Below, piece by piece: positions 7,897 through 15,883 of a DNA stretch of 32,870 bases. Source of the stretch: an uncultured Algoriphagus sp. (GTDB lineage: Bacteria; Bacteroidota; Bacteroidia; Cytophagales; Cyclobacteriaceae); contig CAJBER010000219.1 of the NCBI GenBank assembly GCA_903952135.1, positions 1 to 32,870 on the forward strand, in the 5' to 3' direction. The translations under genes were made by a program, and so were the position numbers. The notes under the pieces are model-generated. The model searched no databases. It was not told the DNA's origin and saw nothing but the letters and a program-made list of their open reading frames with translations. Numbering within the stretch: position 1 is the first letter of the stretch; every line of letters begins with the position of its first letter.

Positions 7897-9510
7897 ATGA
7901 ATCTGGTCCTCAAATTTACCGCAACTTTTCTTCTTTTACTTTCCGTATGGACAGGCAGCTCTGCCCAAGAATTGGATCCTCAAACTCCAAAAACTAGCGC
8001 TACAGAAACCACAAGCAGTGCCTTAGAAAGCAGCGAGGCTTCCTTTGTGACCATTCCCCACAACCTACCCGAAATTCCACGAGAATTTAGAGGCGTTTGG
8101 ATCGCTACTGTAGCCAATATTGACTGGCCACTCTCCCCCACAGATCCTTGGGAAAAACAAAAAAAGGACTACCTCGCGCTTTTGGATTACTACAAAGGGC
8201 TGCATTTCAATGCGGTAATCGTCCAAATTCGTACTGCCGGTGATGCCTTGTACCCTACCAAATTGGCCCCATGGTCCAAGTTCCTAACTGGCCAACAGGG
8301 GACAGCGCCTAAAACCCAGGAAGATCCTTTGACATGGATGATTGATGCCGCTCACCAGCGCGGCTTGGAATTCCATGCCTGGCTCAACCCCTACCGTGCC
8401 ACCATGGACCTCAATACCGCTGCATTAAGTCCAGAACATGACTTCAACACCCATCGAAAGTGGATGCTCAAATACAGCACCAAGTGGTACTACGACCCAG
8501 GTCTACCTGAGGTGAAAGCCCATTTACTCAAAATCATCGACGAAGTAGTCTTAAACTACGACATTGACGCCATCCATTTCGATGACTATTTTTACCCCTA
8601 CCGAGAGCCCAACTTGGAGTTTCCCGACCAAGCTTCTTATGCGGCTTACAAAAAGCCAGGCCAAACCAAAGACGATTGGAGAAGGCAAAATGTGGATGAG
8701 CTAATTCTAGCCCTCAGCCAAACCATCAAAAACAAAAAGCCTTGGGTTCAGTTTGGCATCTCTCCATTTGGGGTGTGGCGCAACAAGAGTAAAGACCCGA
8801 AAGGTTCTCCCACCCAAGCAGGGCAAACCAACTACGACGACCTTTTTGCAGATGTGCTGCTTTGGATGAAAAACAGGTGGATTGATTACCTGATTCCTCA
8901 ACTCTACTGGAGCATGGAGCACCGCCTTGCCTCACACCGCATTTTGGCCGACTGGTGGTCCAATACCAGCTATGGTGTTCCCATTTACCTAGGCAATGGC
9001 CCTTACAAGATTCGAGACGATTCGGATGCCGCTTGGAAAGAGCCCAAGGAACTCATTACGCAAGTGCATTACGGAAGAACCCTGCCTCAAATTCAAGGCA
9101 ATGCCTTTTTTTCGGCCAAATCCATGTACCAAAAGAATCAGGACATCGCCCAACTCCTGAAAAAAGAGGTGTACGATCGTCCGGTATTGCCTCCTGCTTT
9201 TGAACCCAAAACACCCGTACGCATCAGCGCTCCACAGGTCTTGGATCTCAGCATTTCTTCTTCAAAAATCCAACTTCAACTTGAAAAGCAGTTGGACCCT
9301 GCCATCCGCTATGCCCTCGTTCAAGGCAGCAATGACCTGAACAGCATTCATCAGACCACCCTTCACAAGGTATGGGTAGGAAGCAACCAAAAATCCAGTC
9401 TAGATATCCCGCAACTCAATAGCAGCTACCTGGCCATCCGCTGGGTGGATAGCTATGGTAGAGTGATCCAAAGCCAAGTCCTCCAACTCACCAAACCATC
9501 ACGACCATGA
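7897..9510 (+). CDS. GHL10/DUF187 glycoside hydrolase, DigH (YddW)-like
   Basis: A 537-residue secreted protein with signal peptide MNLVLKFTATFLLLLSVWTGSSAQ, a low-complexity T/S/E linker, and the GHL10 (PF02638) TIM-barrel. The barrel opens with IPREFRGVWIATVANIDWP and carries HAWLNPYRA and the acidic active-site motif IHFDDYFYPY near residue 230. E. coli DigH/YddW of this family cleaves denuded peptidoglycan glycan strands. The C-terminal 120 residues look like an Ig/fibronectin-type domain, as in Bacteroidota homologues. It lies seven bases after the amidase and overlaps the GNAT gene by four (ATGA). The family is sure; action on denuded glycan is inferred from the homologue and the neighbours. 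Confidence 0.9.
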   Translation: MNLVLKFTATFLLLLSVWTGSSAQELDPQTPKTSATETTSSALESSEASFVTIPHNLPEIPREFRGVWIATVANIDWPLSPTDPWEKQKKDYLALLDYYKGLHFNAVIVQIRTAGDALYPTKLAPWSKFLTGQQGTAPKTQEDPLTWMIDAAHQRGLEFHAWLNPYRATMDLNTAALSPEHDFNTHRKWMLKYSTKWYYDPGLPEVKAHLLKIIDEVVLNYDIDAIHFDDYFYPYREPNLEFPDQASYAAYKKPGQTKDDWRRQNVDELILALSQTIKNKKPWVQFGISPFGVWRNKSKDPKGSPTQAGQTNYDDLFADVLLWMKNRWIDYLIPQLYWSMEHRLASHRILADWWSNTSYGVPIYLGNGPYKIRDDSDAAWKEPKELITQVHYGRTLPQIQGNAFFSAKSMYQKNQDIAQLLKKEVYDRPVLPPAFEPKTPVRISAPQVLDLSISSSKIQLQLEKQLDPAIRYALVQGSNDLNSIHQTTLHKVWVGSNQKSSLDIPQLNSSYLAIRWVDSYGRVIQSQVLQLTKPSRP

Positions 9511-9986
9511 AAGACATGCTCGTTCGACTTCTAGAACTTCCTTCAGCCGCAGCACTGGAGCAGCGACTATTAGAGAAGGAAAAAATAGTGGTGCGCAGAG
9601 CGATAGCGCCAGAAAAACACCTAGTGAGCGACTGGGTCATGCAAGCCTTTGGTGCCTATTGGCATTCGGAGGTGGAGGTGGCATTTTCCCGGCAACCCGT
9701 AACTTGTTGGATTGCTCAGCGGGGCAATGCTATTTTGGGTTTTGCCTGCTACGAAAGTACGGCTCGAAATTTTTTTGGTCCTACGGGGACCCTGGAGTCT
9801 GAGCGAGGCAAAGGCATCGGCAAACTACTACTACTCAAATCCCTAGAATCCATGCGAGAAATGGGCTATGCTTATGCCATTATCGGTGGCGTAGGACCAG
9901 CAGAATTCTATGAAAAGGCGGTTGGGGCAAAAGTCATCGAAGGCTCAGAAATCAGCATTTACCAACACTTACTCCGCAAACCATGA
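9507..9986 (+). CDS. GNAT family N-acetyltransferase
   Basis: A 159-residue cytoplasmic protein. The C-terminal half has the acetyl-CoA pyrophosphate loop (motif A) as ERGKGIGKLLLLKSLESM, preceded by the FFGPTGTL strand and followed by AIIGGVGPAEFYEKAVGA, typical of GNATs. It starts with an ATGA overlap on the DigH-like gene and ends with an ATGA overlap into the AmpG-like gene, so it is firmly part of the operon. No acceptor can be read from the sequence. The context suggests an amino sugar or muropeptide-derived amine, but a protein N-terminus or unrelated small amine is not excluded. Confidence 0.88.
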   Translation: MKDMLVRLLELPSAAALEQRLLEKEKIVVRRAIAPEKHLVSDWVMQAFGAYWHSEVEVAFSRQPVTCWIAQRGNAILGFACYESTARNFFGPTGTLESERGKGIGKLLLLKSLESMREMGYAYAIIGGVGPAEFYEKAVGAKVIEGSEISIYQHLLRKP

Positions 9987-11248
9987 CCCAAAGTCACTCC
10001 AAAAACCCTTGGTTGTGGGTTCCCACGCTCTACCTCACCGAATCGGTACCTTATGTACTGATTATTTCGGTCTCGGTAGTGATGTATAAAAATCTGGGTA
10101 TCTCCAATGAAGACATTGGATTGTATACTTCCTTTCTCTACTTGCCTTGGGTGATCAAACCTATCTGGAGCCCAATTCTAGAACTCTTTGGCCACAAAAA
10201 GCAATGGTTTTTGAGTATGCAGTTTATCCTATCCCTGGTGTTTTTGGGAGTAGGATTGACTACCGGTAGTTCGCATTTTTTCACGCTTACGCTTGCTTTT
10301 TTTTGGATGGGAGCCTTTGCTTCTGCCACCAACGACATTGCTTCAGATGGCTTGTATTTGATTGCCTTAAAACCCGAGCAACAAAGTTTTTTTGTGGGCA
10401 TGCGCAGCACCTTCTACCGGGTGGGGATGATTACAGGTCAGGGTTTGATCGTGATTGTTGCCGGCTTTTTGGAAGAGAAATTTGCCGACCCTACCCAGGC
10501 CTGGTCTTGGACCATGTTGGGCGTAGGGGGCTTAATGCTCGTACTGACCGGAATCAACTACCTCGCTACGCCAAAAGTGCTGGAGGAACGCATCGCCAAG
10601 GAAGACCAACCCAGTTTTGGGAAGGTGTTTTCCACCTTTTTTACGAAGAAAAATATAGGCCTATCTCTGGGCTTTGTCCTTCTCTACCGCTTGGGAGAAT
10701 CCCAACTCGTGAAGATGGCCTCGCCCTTCTTTTTGGATAAGCGAGCAGCCGGGGGACTGGAATTAAGTACCACCGAGGTGGGATTTATTTACGGAACACT
10801 TGGGGTGATTGCCTTATTAGTTGGCGGGATTTTGGGAGGCATCTTCATCTCCCGAGATGGACTGGGCAAGTGGATGATGCCCATGGCCTTTGCGATCAAT
10901 GCTCCGAATATCGGCTACGTGTTTTTGGCATGGCTTCAACCGGACAACGTCTACTTTGCAGCCTTTGTGGTCGTAATTGAGCAGCTGGGCTATGGTTTTG
11001 GCTTTGCTGCCTTTATGGTGTTTTTGCTGTTTCTGGCAGAAGGAATTTTCAAAACGGCCCATTATGCCCTCGCCACCGGATTTATGGCCATGGGGATGAT
11101 GCTTCCAGGCATGCTCAGTGGCTACGTGCAGCAGTGGCTAGGCTATCCCGGATTTTTCGTTTGGGTGGTGATTGCTACGATTCCAGGATTTGTGATGGCC
11201 TACACGGTGAAGTTTCCGAGGGAGTTTGGGAAGAAGCTGGAGGGCTAA
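9983..11248 (+). CDS. ampG: AmpG-like MFS muropeptide permease
   Basis: A 421-residue inner-membrane protein with about 12 hydrophobic segments. It belongs to the major facilitator superfamily in the AmpG branch, judged by the N-terminal TESVPYVLIISVSVVMYKN and the LYLPWVIKPIWSPILELFG segment after helix 2. AmpG imports GlcNAc-anhydroMurNAc peptides or disaccharides. Start overlap with the GNAT gene (ATGA) and neighbours encoding an amidase, a glycan hydrolase and a NagZ-like enzyme support a muropeptide or amino-sugar substrate. The gene symbol is given on family plus context. Gap to the NagZ-like gene: 176 bases, holding a repeat. Confidence 0.82.
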   Translation: MTQSHSKNPWLWVPTLYLTESVPYVLIISVSVVMYKNLGISNEDIGLYTSFLYLPWVIKPIWSPILELFGHKKQWFLSMQFILSLVFLGVGLTTGSSHFFTLTLAFFWMGAFASATNDIASDGLYLIALKPEQQSFFVGMRSTFYRVGMITGQGLIVIVAGFLEEKFADPTQAWSWTMLGVGGLMLVLTGINYLATPKVLEERIAKEDQPSFGKVFSTFFTKKNIGLSLGFVLLYRLGESQLVKMASPFFLDKRAAGGLELSTTEVGFIYGTLGVIALLVGGILGGIFISRDGLGKWMMPMAFAINAPNIGYVFLAWLQPDNVYFAAFVVVIEQLGYGFGFAAFMVFLLFLAEGIFKTAHYALATGFMAMGMMLPGMLSGYVQQWLGYPGFFVWVVIATIPGFVMAYTVKFPREFGKKLEG

Positions 11249-11250
11249 GA

Positions 11251-11404
11251 TTCATCATTCGCTACTCAACATTCGATATTCATTATTGATTTATATTCAA
11301 ATGTCGAATGTCCAAGGCTGAATTTCGAATAGCGAGCACTTCGACATTCGCTGCTCAGCATTCATCATTTAAATAATGTCGATAGAAGAAGGATGAATTT
11401 CGAA
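11251..11404. repeat. Intergenic repeat cluster (degenerate direct and inverted copies)
   Basis: The gap between ampG and the NagZ-like gene is built from related short motifs. ATTCGCTnCTCAnCATTC occurs near 11257 and 11347, differing at two positions. GAATTTCGAA occurs at 11320 and 11395. GAATAGCGAGC is roughly the inverted form of the first motif. The pattern resembles a decayed non-coding mobile repeat of the kind scattered through Cytophagales genomes; that comparison is from memory. No ORF or terminal transposon ends are seen. Confidence 0.6.
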
Positions 11405-11424
11405 GAACCTACAACGACACGAAC

Positions 11425-12924
11425 ATGAATAAAAATCAAAAAATTGCGCAGCTGTTTTCTCCTGCAGCATTTATTCACGATACGGAAGAAAATTACCAAG
11501 CCATCGAGGCGCTGATTCACGAACAGGAAATCGGGGGGCTGACTTTTTTTCACAGCAGGCATTCTGCAGCGGCTAACTTTGAAAAGCGGGCAGAAGTCCT
11601 GGATGTGAGTGGCACTTTTGAGAAATTGATCGGCTTAATCCATCGCTACCAGAAAGTCTCCAAAACTCCCCTACTCATCAGTATCGATGGGGAATATGGA
11701 TTGGCCATGCGGATCGAAAATACCCCACAATACCCCTTTGCAATTACCCTCGGAGCTTTGAAAAACGATGCGGCAAGATGGGTGGAGGAAGTGGGCTACC
11801 ACATGGGCTTGGACATGAAGCGCTCCGGCATTCACCTCAACCTTGCCCCTTGCGCAGACGTGAATACGAATCCCGACAACCCCGTGATTGGCTACCGCTC
11901 TTTTGGAAATAGCCCCGAAAAAGTATCCCAATTGGCATTTGCAGCCTATTCAGGAATGAAAAATGCGGGCATCGGAGCTTGCTTGAAGCACTTTCCAGGA
12001 CACGGGGATACGGCCACGGACTCGCATCTGGGCTTGCCGATTTTACATAAAAGCAAAGCGGAACTTCAATCCGAAGAGTTGCTGCCTTTTCAATACGGCA
12101 TTGATCGAGGCGTAGAACTGATCATGGTGGGCCACTTGGCGGTGCCTGCCCTCACTGGGGGCAAAAACATTCCCGCAAGCGTCAGCCGCGAATTGATCAC
12201 CGACTTGCTGAAAGGCGAAATGGGATTCAAAGGGCTGGTGATCTCTGATGCGCTGAATATGAAGGCAGTGGCCAATCTGTATCCCGAGCCAGGGGAACTC
12301 GAATGGCAGGCTTTTCATGCGGGCAATGACATCCTATGCTTTTCGGATCACGCGAAAGAGGGCATCGAGAAAATTGCCCAGAAGGCCTCAGATTCAGAGA
12401 TAGATGCTGTTTATGAAAAAGTAATGGGGTTAAAATTCCGCCTAGGCGCTGTAGAAACCCAGCCCATTGCTGTCCCTACTTTTGATTGGGAAAGCCATTC
12501 CCAACTTCAAAAAGACTTGGCCGAAAACTACGTTTCGGTAATCTCAGGGGAACATAATCCTACACAGCTCCAGAAGGTGGCAGCAGCTGGAAAACTGGGA
12601 TACCGAGAATTTTTCTCCACCAGCCCAAGCATCTTTTCCCAAGAGTTGGACCTCTCCTTTGGGTCGATCCAAGAGGCAGAGCAAGTGATTTTGGCCGTAT
12701 TTGTGCCAAGTCACAAGCCCCTCAACCAGTTTGGAATGGAACAAGATATCCTAAATAAAATCCAAAACTTGGCGAAAACCAAGCCTTGCATCCTGGTCCA
12801 TTTTGGCAATCCCTTGGCACTCAAACATCTGGGGGAGCTGTCCGATTTTGATGCAGTGATCTGTGCCTACCAAGGGTTTATTGAGGCCCAAGTTCAGGCT
12901 GCAGTAGTTCTTAAAGGAAGGTAA
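11425..12924 (+). CDS. nagZ: Cytoplasmic beta-N-acetylglucosaminidase, NagZ-like (GH3)
   Basis: A 499-residue GH3 enzyme without a signal peptide, hence cytoplasmic, as expected for NagZ acting on imported GlcNAc-anhydroMurNAc. The NagZ signature is present: LKHFPGHGDTATDSH (residues 187-201), whose histidine acts as general acid/base, and the catalytic nucleophile D275 in LVISDALNMKAV. LISIDGEYGLAMRI is the substrate-side motif. About 150 residues follow the barrel, longer than E. coli NagZ (about 340) and resembling a reduced GH3 C-terminal domain. It is not fused to a beta-lactamase-like domain, unlike some Bacteroidota homologues. It follows ampG after a repeat-filled 176-base gap, so it may have its own promoter. 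Confidence 0.85.
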   Translation: MNKNQKIAQLFSPAAFIHDTEENYQAIEALIHEQEIGGLTFFHSRHSAAANFEKRAEVLDVSGTFEKLIGLIHRYQKVSKTPLLISIDGEYGLAMRIENTPQYPFAITLGALKNDAARWVEEVGYHMGLDMKRSGIHLNLAPCADVNTNPDNPVIGYRSFGNSPEKVSQLAFAAYSGMKNAGIGACLKHFPGHGDTATDSHLGLPILHKSKAELQSEELLPFQYGIDRGVELIMVGHLAVPALTGGKNIPASVSRELITDLLKGEMGFKGLVISDALNMKAVANLYPEPGELEWQAFHAGNDILCFSDHAKEGIEKIAQKASDSEIDAVYEKVMGLKFRLGAVETQPIAVPTFDWESHSQLQKDLAENYVSVISGEHNPTQLQKVAAAGKLGYREFFSTSPSIFSQELDLSFGSIQEAEQVILAVFVPSHKPLNQFGMEQDILNKIQNLAKTKPCILVHFGNPLALKHLGELSDFDAVICAYQGFIEAQVQAAVVLKGR

Positions 12925-13080
12925 AGCAGTTCTTAAAGCTATTTTATTAATCTAGAGAAAAAGAAAAAGCCCTTCACCGTGCTAAGGATTGCTTTTCGTT
13001 ATGACGGCCTTTGTTGACAAAAGGTGAAAATACAATATCATGATGGATTAGGTAACCATCAGGAAATTGAAGCGTTGAAT

Positions 13081-14025
13081 TTATCTTTTGAATTTTTTAA
13101 AAAAGGCCCAAGCGATTTCACAGGCATTCATATCCTGACTTGTTTTGCCAATTATTGCTTCGCTTAAATACTGATATCCTTGAGGCCAAGTATGACCACC
13201 ATTTAAAACCACATAACTTACTACTTCGCTACCATTGGTTCCACCGGAATAAACTCTTCGTTTTATGGTAGTTCCATCGTTTGAAAAATCTGGTAAATCT
13301 GTAATGGTCGGTGTAGAATTACACCCATTGATTGTTATCCATTTGTCTATTACTTGAAAATGAGATAATATCATTCCACCTGCAGTACCGCCTGCGGTCA
13401 TTTGTCCTCCAGTAAATGGTACAAGAGGATCGGCAGTGCCGTGAATATATAAGGTTGGAACTGGAAGACTAGGATTGCAATTGGGCGCTATGGTAGTAGC
13501 TTCCATAGTAGCTGCTACTACTGCAATGGCTGCAATTCTGTTACTTAATTCGCACGCTAAGCGTGAAGACATAAAACCTCCATTTGAAATGCCTGTAACA
13601 TATATTTTTGCTTCATCTACTGGATAGTTCTCAATCAAATAATCGGAAAGCTTATTAAAAAAACTTACATCATTAATCCCCAATTGATTGGGCGTAGTGG
13701 GTCGACCATCATTCCAGTTCTTTTGAATTCCAGCTGGATAAACCAAGAGCACCTTATCTCTATCAGCGATTGGCTTGAAATTGGCAATGGTTATCATGCC
13801 GTCAGGTGTTCCGCTTCCGCCATGAATGGCAAAAATCAAAGGCATTTTATCCGCATTGTTGAACCCTTCTGGTAAATAAATAATAAAACTTCTATCGATT
13901 CCATCAATAGTCAAGTTTATCGTTTTCTGTTCACCTGGTTTATCCCCCCTTGATAACAGTGCATCTTCTTTTATACAAGAACACATCAAAGTGGAAATTG
14001 CAAGAAGAATAATATGTACTCTCAT
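13081..14025 (-). CDS. Poly(3-hydroxybutyrate) depolymerase/feruloyl-esterase-like lipoprotein (LpqC family)
   Basis: An alpha/beta hydrolase of 314 residues from the ATG at 14025; the track start at 14040 is a TTG five codons earlier. The N-terminus MRVHIILLAISTLMCSC is a lipoprotein-type signal with an atypical lipobox. The catalytic triad is visible: serine in GISNGG, aspartate in HGTADPLVPF and histidine in NGGHTWPQG, with IHGGSGTPDG as oxyanion segment. Family members hydrolyse PHB-type or aromatic esters outside the cytoplasm. The gene is visibly richer in A+T than its neighbours, its flanking gaps hold no genes, and it has no operon partner, which suggests recent acquisition. The substrate is unknown. 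Confidence 0.85.
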   Translation of the reverse strand: MRVHIILLAISTLMCSCIKEDALLSRGDKPGEQKTINLTIDGIDRSFIIYLPEGFNNADKMPLIFAIHGGSGTPDGMITIANFKPIADRDKVLLVYPAGIQKNWNDGRPTTPNQLGINDVSFFNKLSDYLIENYPVDEAKIYVTGISNGGFMSSRLACELSNRIAAIAVVAATMEATTIAPNCNPSLPVPTLYIHGTADPLVPFTGGQMTAGGTAGGMILSHFQVIDKWITINGCNSTPTITDLPDFSNDGTTIKRRVYSGGTNGSEVVSYVVLNGGHTWPQGYQYLSEAIIGKTSQDMNACEIAWAFFKKFKR

Positions 14026-14236
14026 ATTGAATTCTATCAATTCACCATTTTAAACTAAATGACAATTTTGACTATTTAAATGTGAAATGGTTTAAAAATA
14101 AGTAATCAAAAAAATTAAAGTATTGCGTTGATTTTACCAATCAGGCTTAGTTCAACTTGCCGATTGCCAAATGAATAAACAGTATCCACCAAGGTGAATG
14201 GCTTGCCTAGTTTGTCTCCTTTTAACTAAATTCAAC

Positions 14237-14617
14237 TTACTTCAACACATGATGCGCCAAGACGCGCTGTACTTCGTAGACGTTGACGGACTTGTTGAAC
14301 TGCTTTTTGATGCTAGGATGCACCTCACTGGACACCCAAATCTTTAGCTCCGCATCCAAATCAAAGGTGCCTGCAGTCTCTATACTAAACCTAGAAATAC
14401 TCTTGTAAGCGATCGAGGTATATTCGGTTTTGCTCCCCGTTATTCCTTGGATATCGACCAAAATAAGTCGCTTGTTAGTAAAAATAAAGGTGTCTCGGAC
14501 AAGCTTGAAACCAAGCTCAATCTCCTCTCCGGTAGTAAGCAACTCCCCATATTTCTTTTGAAGTTCTTCTTGACTTACCGCCCCCGCATTCCCCAATAGT
14601 GCTGAAAATAATCCCAT
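14237..14617 (-). CDS. Bacterial PH-domain protein (PF08000-like)
   Basis: A 126-residue protein made almost entirely of one bacterial PH domain. Family-like features are GEEIELGFKLVRDTFIFTNKRLILVDIQG near the start, then TEYTSIAYKSISRFSIET, and a C-terminal helix (VYEVQRVLAHHVLK). No signal peptide or membrane segment is seen, so it is likely cytosolic or peripherally bound. The function of these single-domain PH proteins is unknown. It stands alone, 98 bases after galM on the same strand. Confidence 0.85.
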   Translation of the reverse strand: MGLFSALLGNAGAVSQEELQKKYGELLTTGEEIELGFKLVRDTFIFTNKRLILVDIQGITGSKTEYTSIAYKSISRFSIETAGTFDLDAELKIWVSSEVHPSIKKQFNKSVNVYEVQRVLAHHVLK

Positions 14618-14715
14618 GATGATTTTTTAAGATGAATGACTAATTGAATCGCTGTCCATGAAGACGAAAGATATGCCCCAAAGGTTTTTTGTATCCCTCG
14701 GGAATGTGGACCTAC

Positions 14716-15876
14716 TCAATCTTCTACGGAAAAGCGGTAGTCGATGGTATGCGTGTAGGTTTCCCCAGGCCGAAGTACGGGGCTTGGGAAGTTGGAATGA
14801 TTGATCGCATCAGGCCAATTTTGAGATTCTAAACAAAAGCCCCAATGGGTATCGTAGGTCTGACCCCCTGCACCGGGAAACTTGCTTAGAAAATTGCCCG
14901 TGTAGAATTGAACGCCCACATTGTCTGAATACATTTCCATCACCCGACCACTTTCCGGATGACGCACGCGAGCCACTTGCTTCATTTCGCTTGATTTTTC
15001 ACGTTTCGTCACGAAGTTGTGATCAAAGCCTCCTCCATTGGCTGCGATTTGGTCCCCCAAGATTTTTGGCGAACGAAAATCAAATGGAGTACCTGCTACA
15101 TCCTTCACCTCTCCGGTAGGAATCAGCTCCTCGTCAATGGGTGTGTAGGCGTCAGCCCAAAACTGAATTTCATGATCCAACACATCGCGTTTCATACCTC
15201 CCAAATTGAAGTAGGTATGGTTGGTCAAGTTGACCAAGGTGGCTTGATCTACAGTCGATTCAAATCGAATTCGGAGCGTATTGTCACCATGTAGCTCCAT
15301 CCAGAGCGTCGTCTGCAGGTTGCCAGGATAGCCCTCTTCCCCATCTGGACTGAGGTAAGTCATCTTGACCCCTACCGTGGAGTCTGTGGAGTAGGTTTCG
15401 GGTGTCCACACCTTCTTGTCAAATCCCACTTTTCCTCCATGGAGGTGATTGTCTCCATTGGTCTTCGCTAGATCATAGGTCTTTCCGTCCAACTTGAACT
15501 GAGCATTCGCAATTCGGTTGGCCACTCTACCTGCGGTCGCGCCAAAGAAGGGGTTTTCTGTATCCAAAAAATCTTCTACTCGATCCAAAGTCAAGGCCAC
15601 ATTCTCCTTCTTCCCGTCACGATCTGGTGCTAGGATTTTGTAGACAATCCCTCCAAAGTTGGAGAGTTCTACTTGAATGGTGCCGTTGTCCAACACATAG
15701 CGGTAAACGGGCTGTCCCTGAAAGTCGGTTAGGTGTTCGGATTGAATCATAAAGGTGGTGGTTGCTGATTTGGGGTTTTGTTTTGGAGGAGCGGTACAGC
15801 TACTAATCGCTAAAGTAATTAAAAGTAGGAGTTGGCCTAACCGGAGATTTAAACTAGGAATAGAGTGCTTTTTCAT
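14716..15876 (-). CDS. galM: Aldose 1-epimerase (mutarotase), lipoprotein
   Basis: A 386-residue galactose mutarotase interconverting alpha and beta anomers of aldoses. Catalytic groups are visible: histidines in NGDNHLHGGKVGFDKK and NLTNHTYFNLGG, substrate aspartate in GGGFDHNF, and the glutamate base in FCLESQNWPD. The start was moved to the ATG at 15876 because MKKHSIPSLNLRLGQLLLLITLAISSC is a normal lipoprotein signal (AISSC) and the longer ORF start would bury it. It is therefore exported, as is common in Bacteroidota. It begins eight bases after the amidohydrolase stop, so the two probably share a transcript. Confidence 0.92.
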   Translation of the reverse strand: MKKHSIPSLNLRLGQLLLLITLAISSCTAPPKQNPKSATTTFMIQSEHLTDFQGQPVYRYVLDNGTIQVELSNFGGIVYKILAPDRDGKKENVALTLDRVEDFLDTENPFFGATAGRVANRIANAQFKLDGKTYDLAKTNGDNHLHGGKVGFDKKVWTPETYSTDSTVGVKMTYLSPDGEEGYPGNLQTTLWMELHGDNTLRIRFESTVDQATLVNLTNHTYFNLGGMKRDVLDHEIQFWADAYTPIDEELIPTGEVKDVAGTPFDFRSPKILGDQIAANGGGFDHNFVTKREKSSEMKQVARVRHPESGRVMEMYSDNVGVQFYTGNFLSKFPGAGGQTYDTHWGFCLESQNWPDAINHSNFPSPVLRPGETYTHTIDYRFSVED

Positions 15877-15883
15877 AAACAGT

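Noticed and set aside
10303-10740. 145-residue plus-strand ORF inside ampG
   Set aside because: It is in another frame of a clear 12-helix permease and shows no domain of its own.
14041-14236. Small gene in the gap between the esterase and PH-domain genes
   Set aside because: No frame gives a convincing start plus protein-like sequence; the stretch is AT-rich and appears non-coding.
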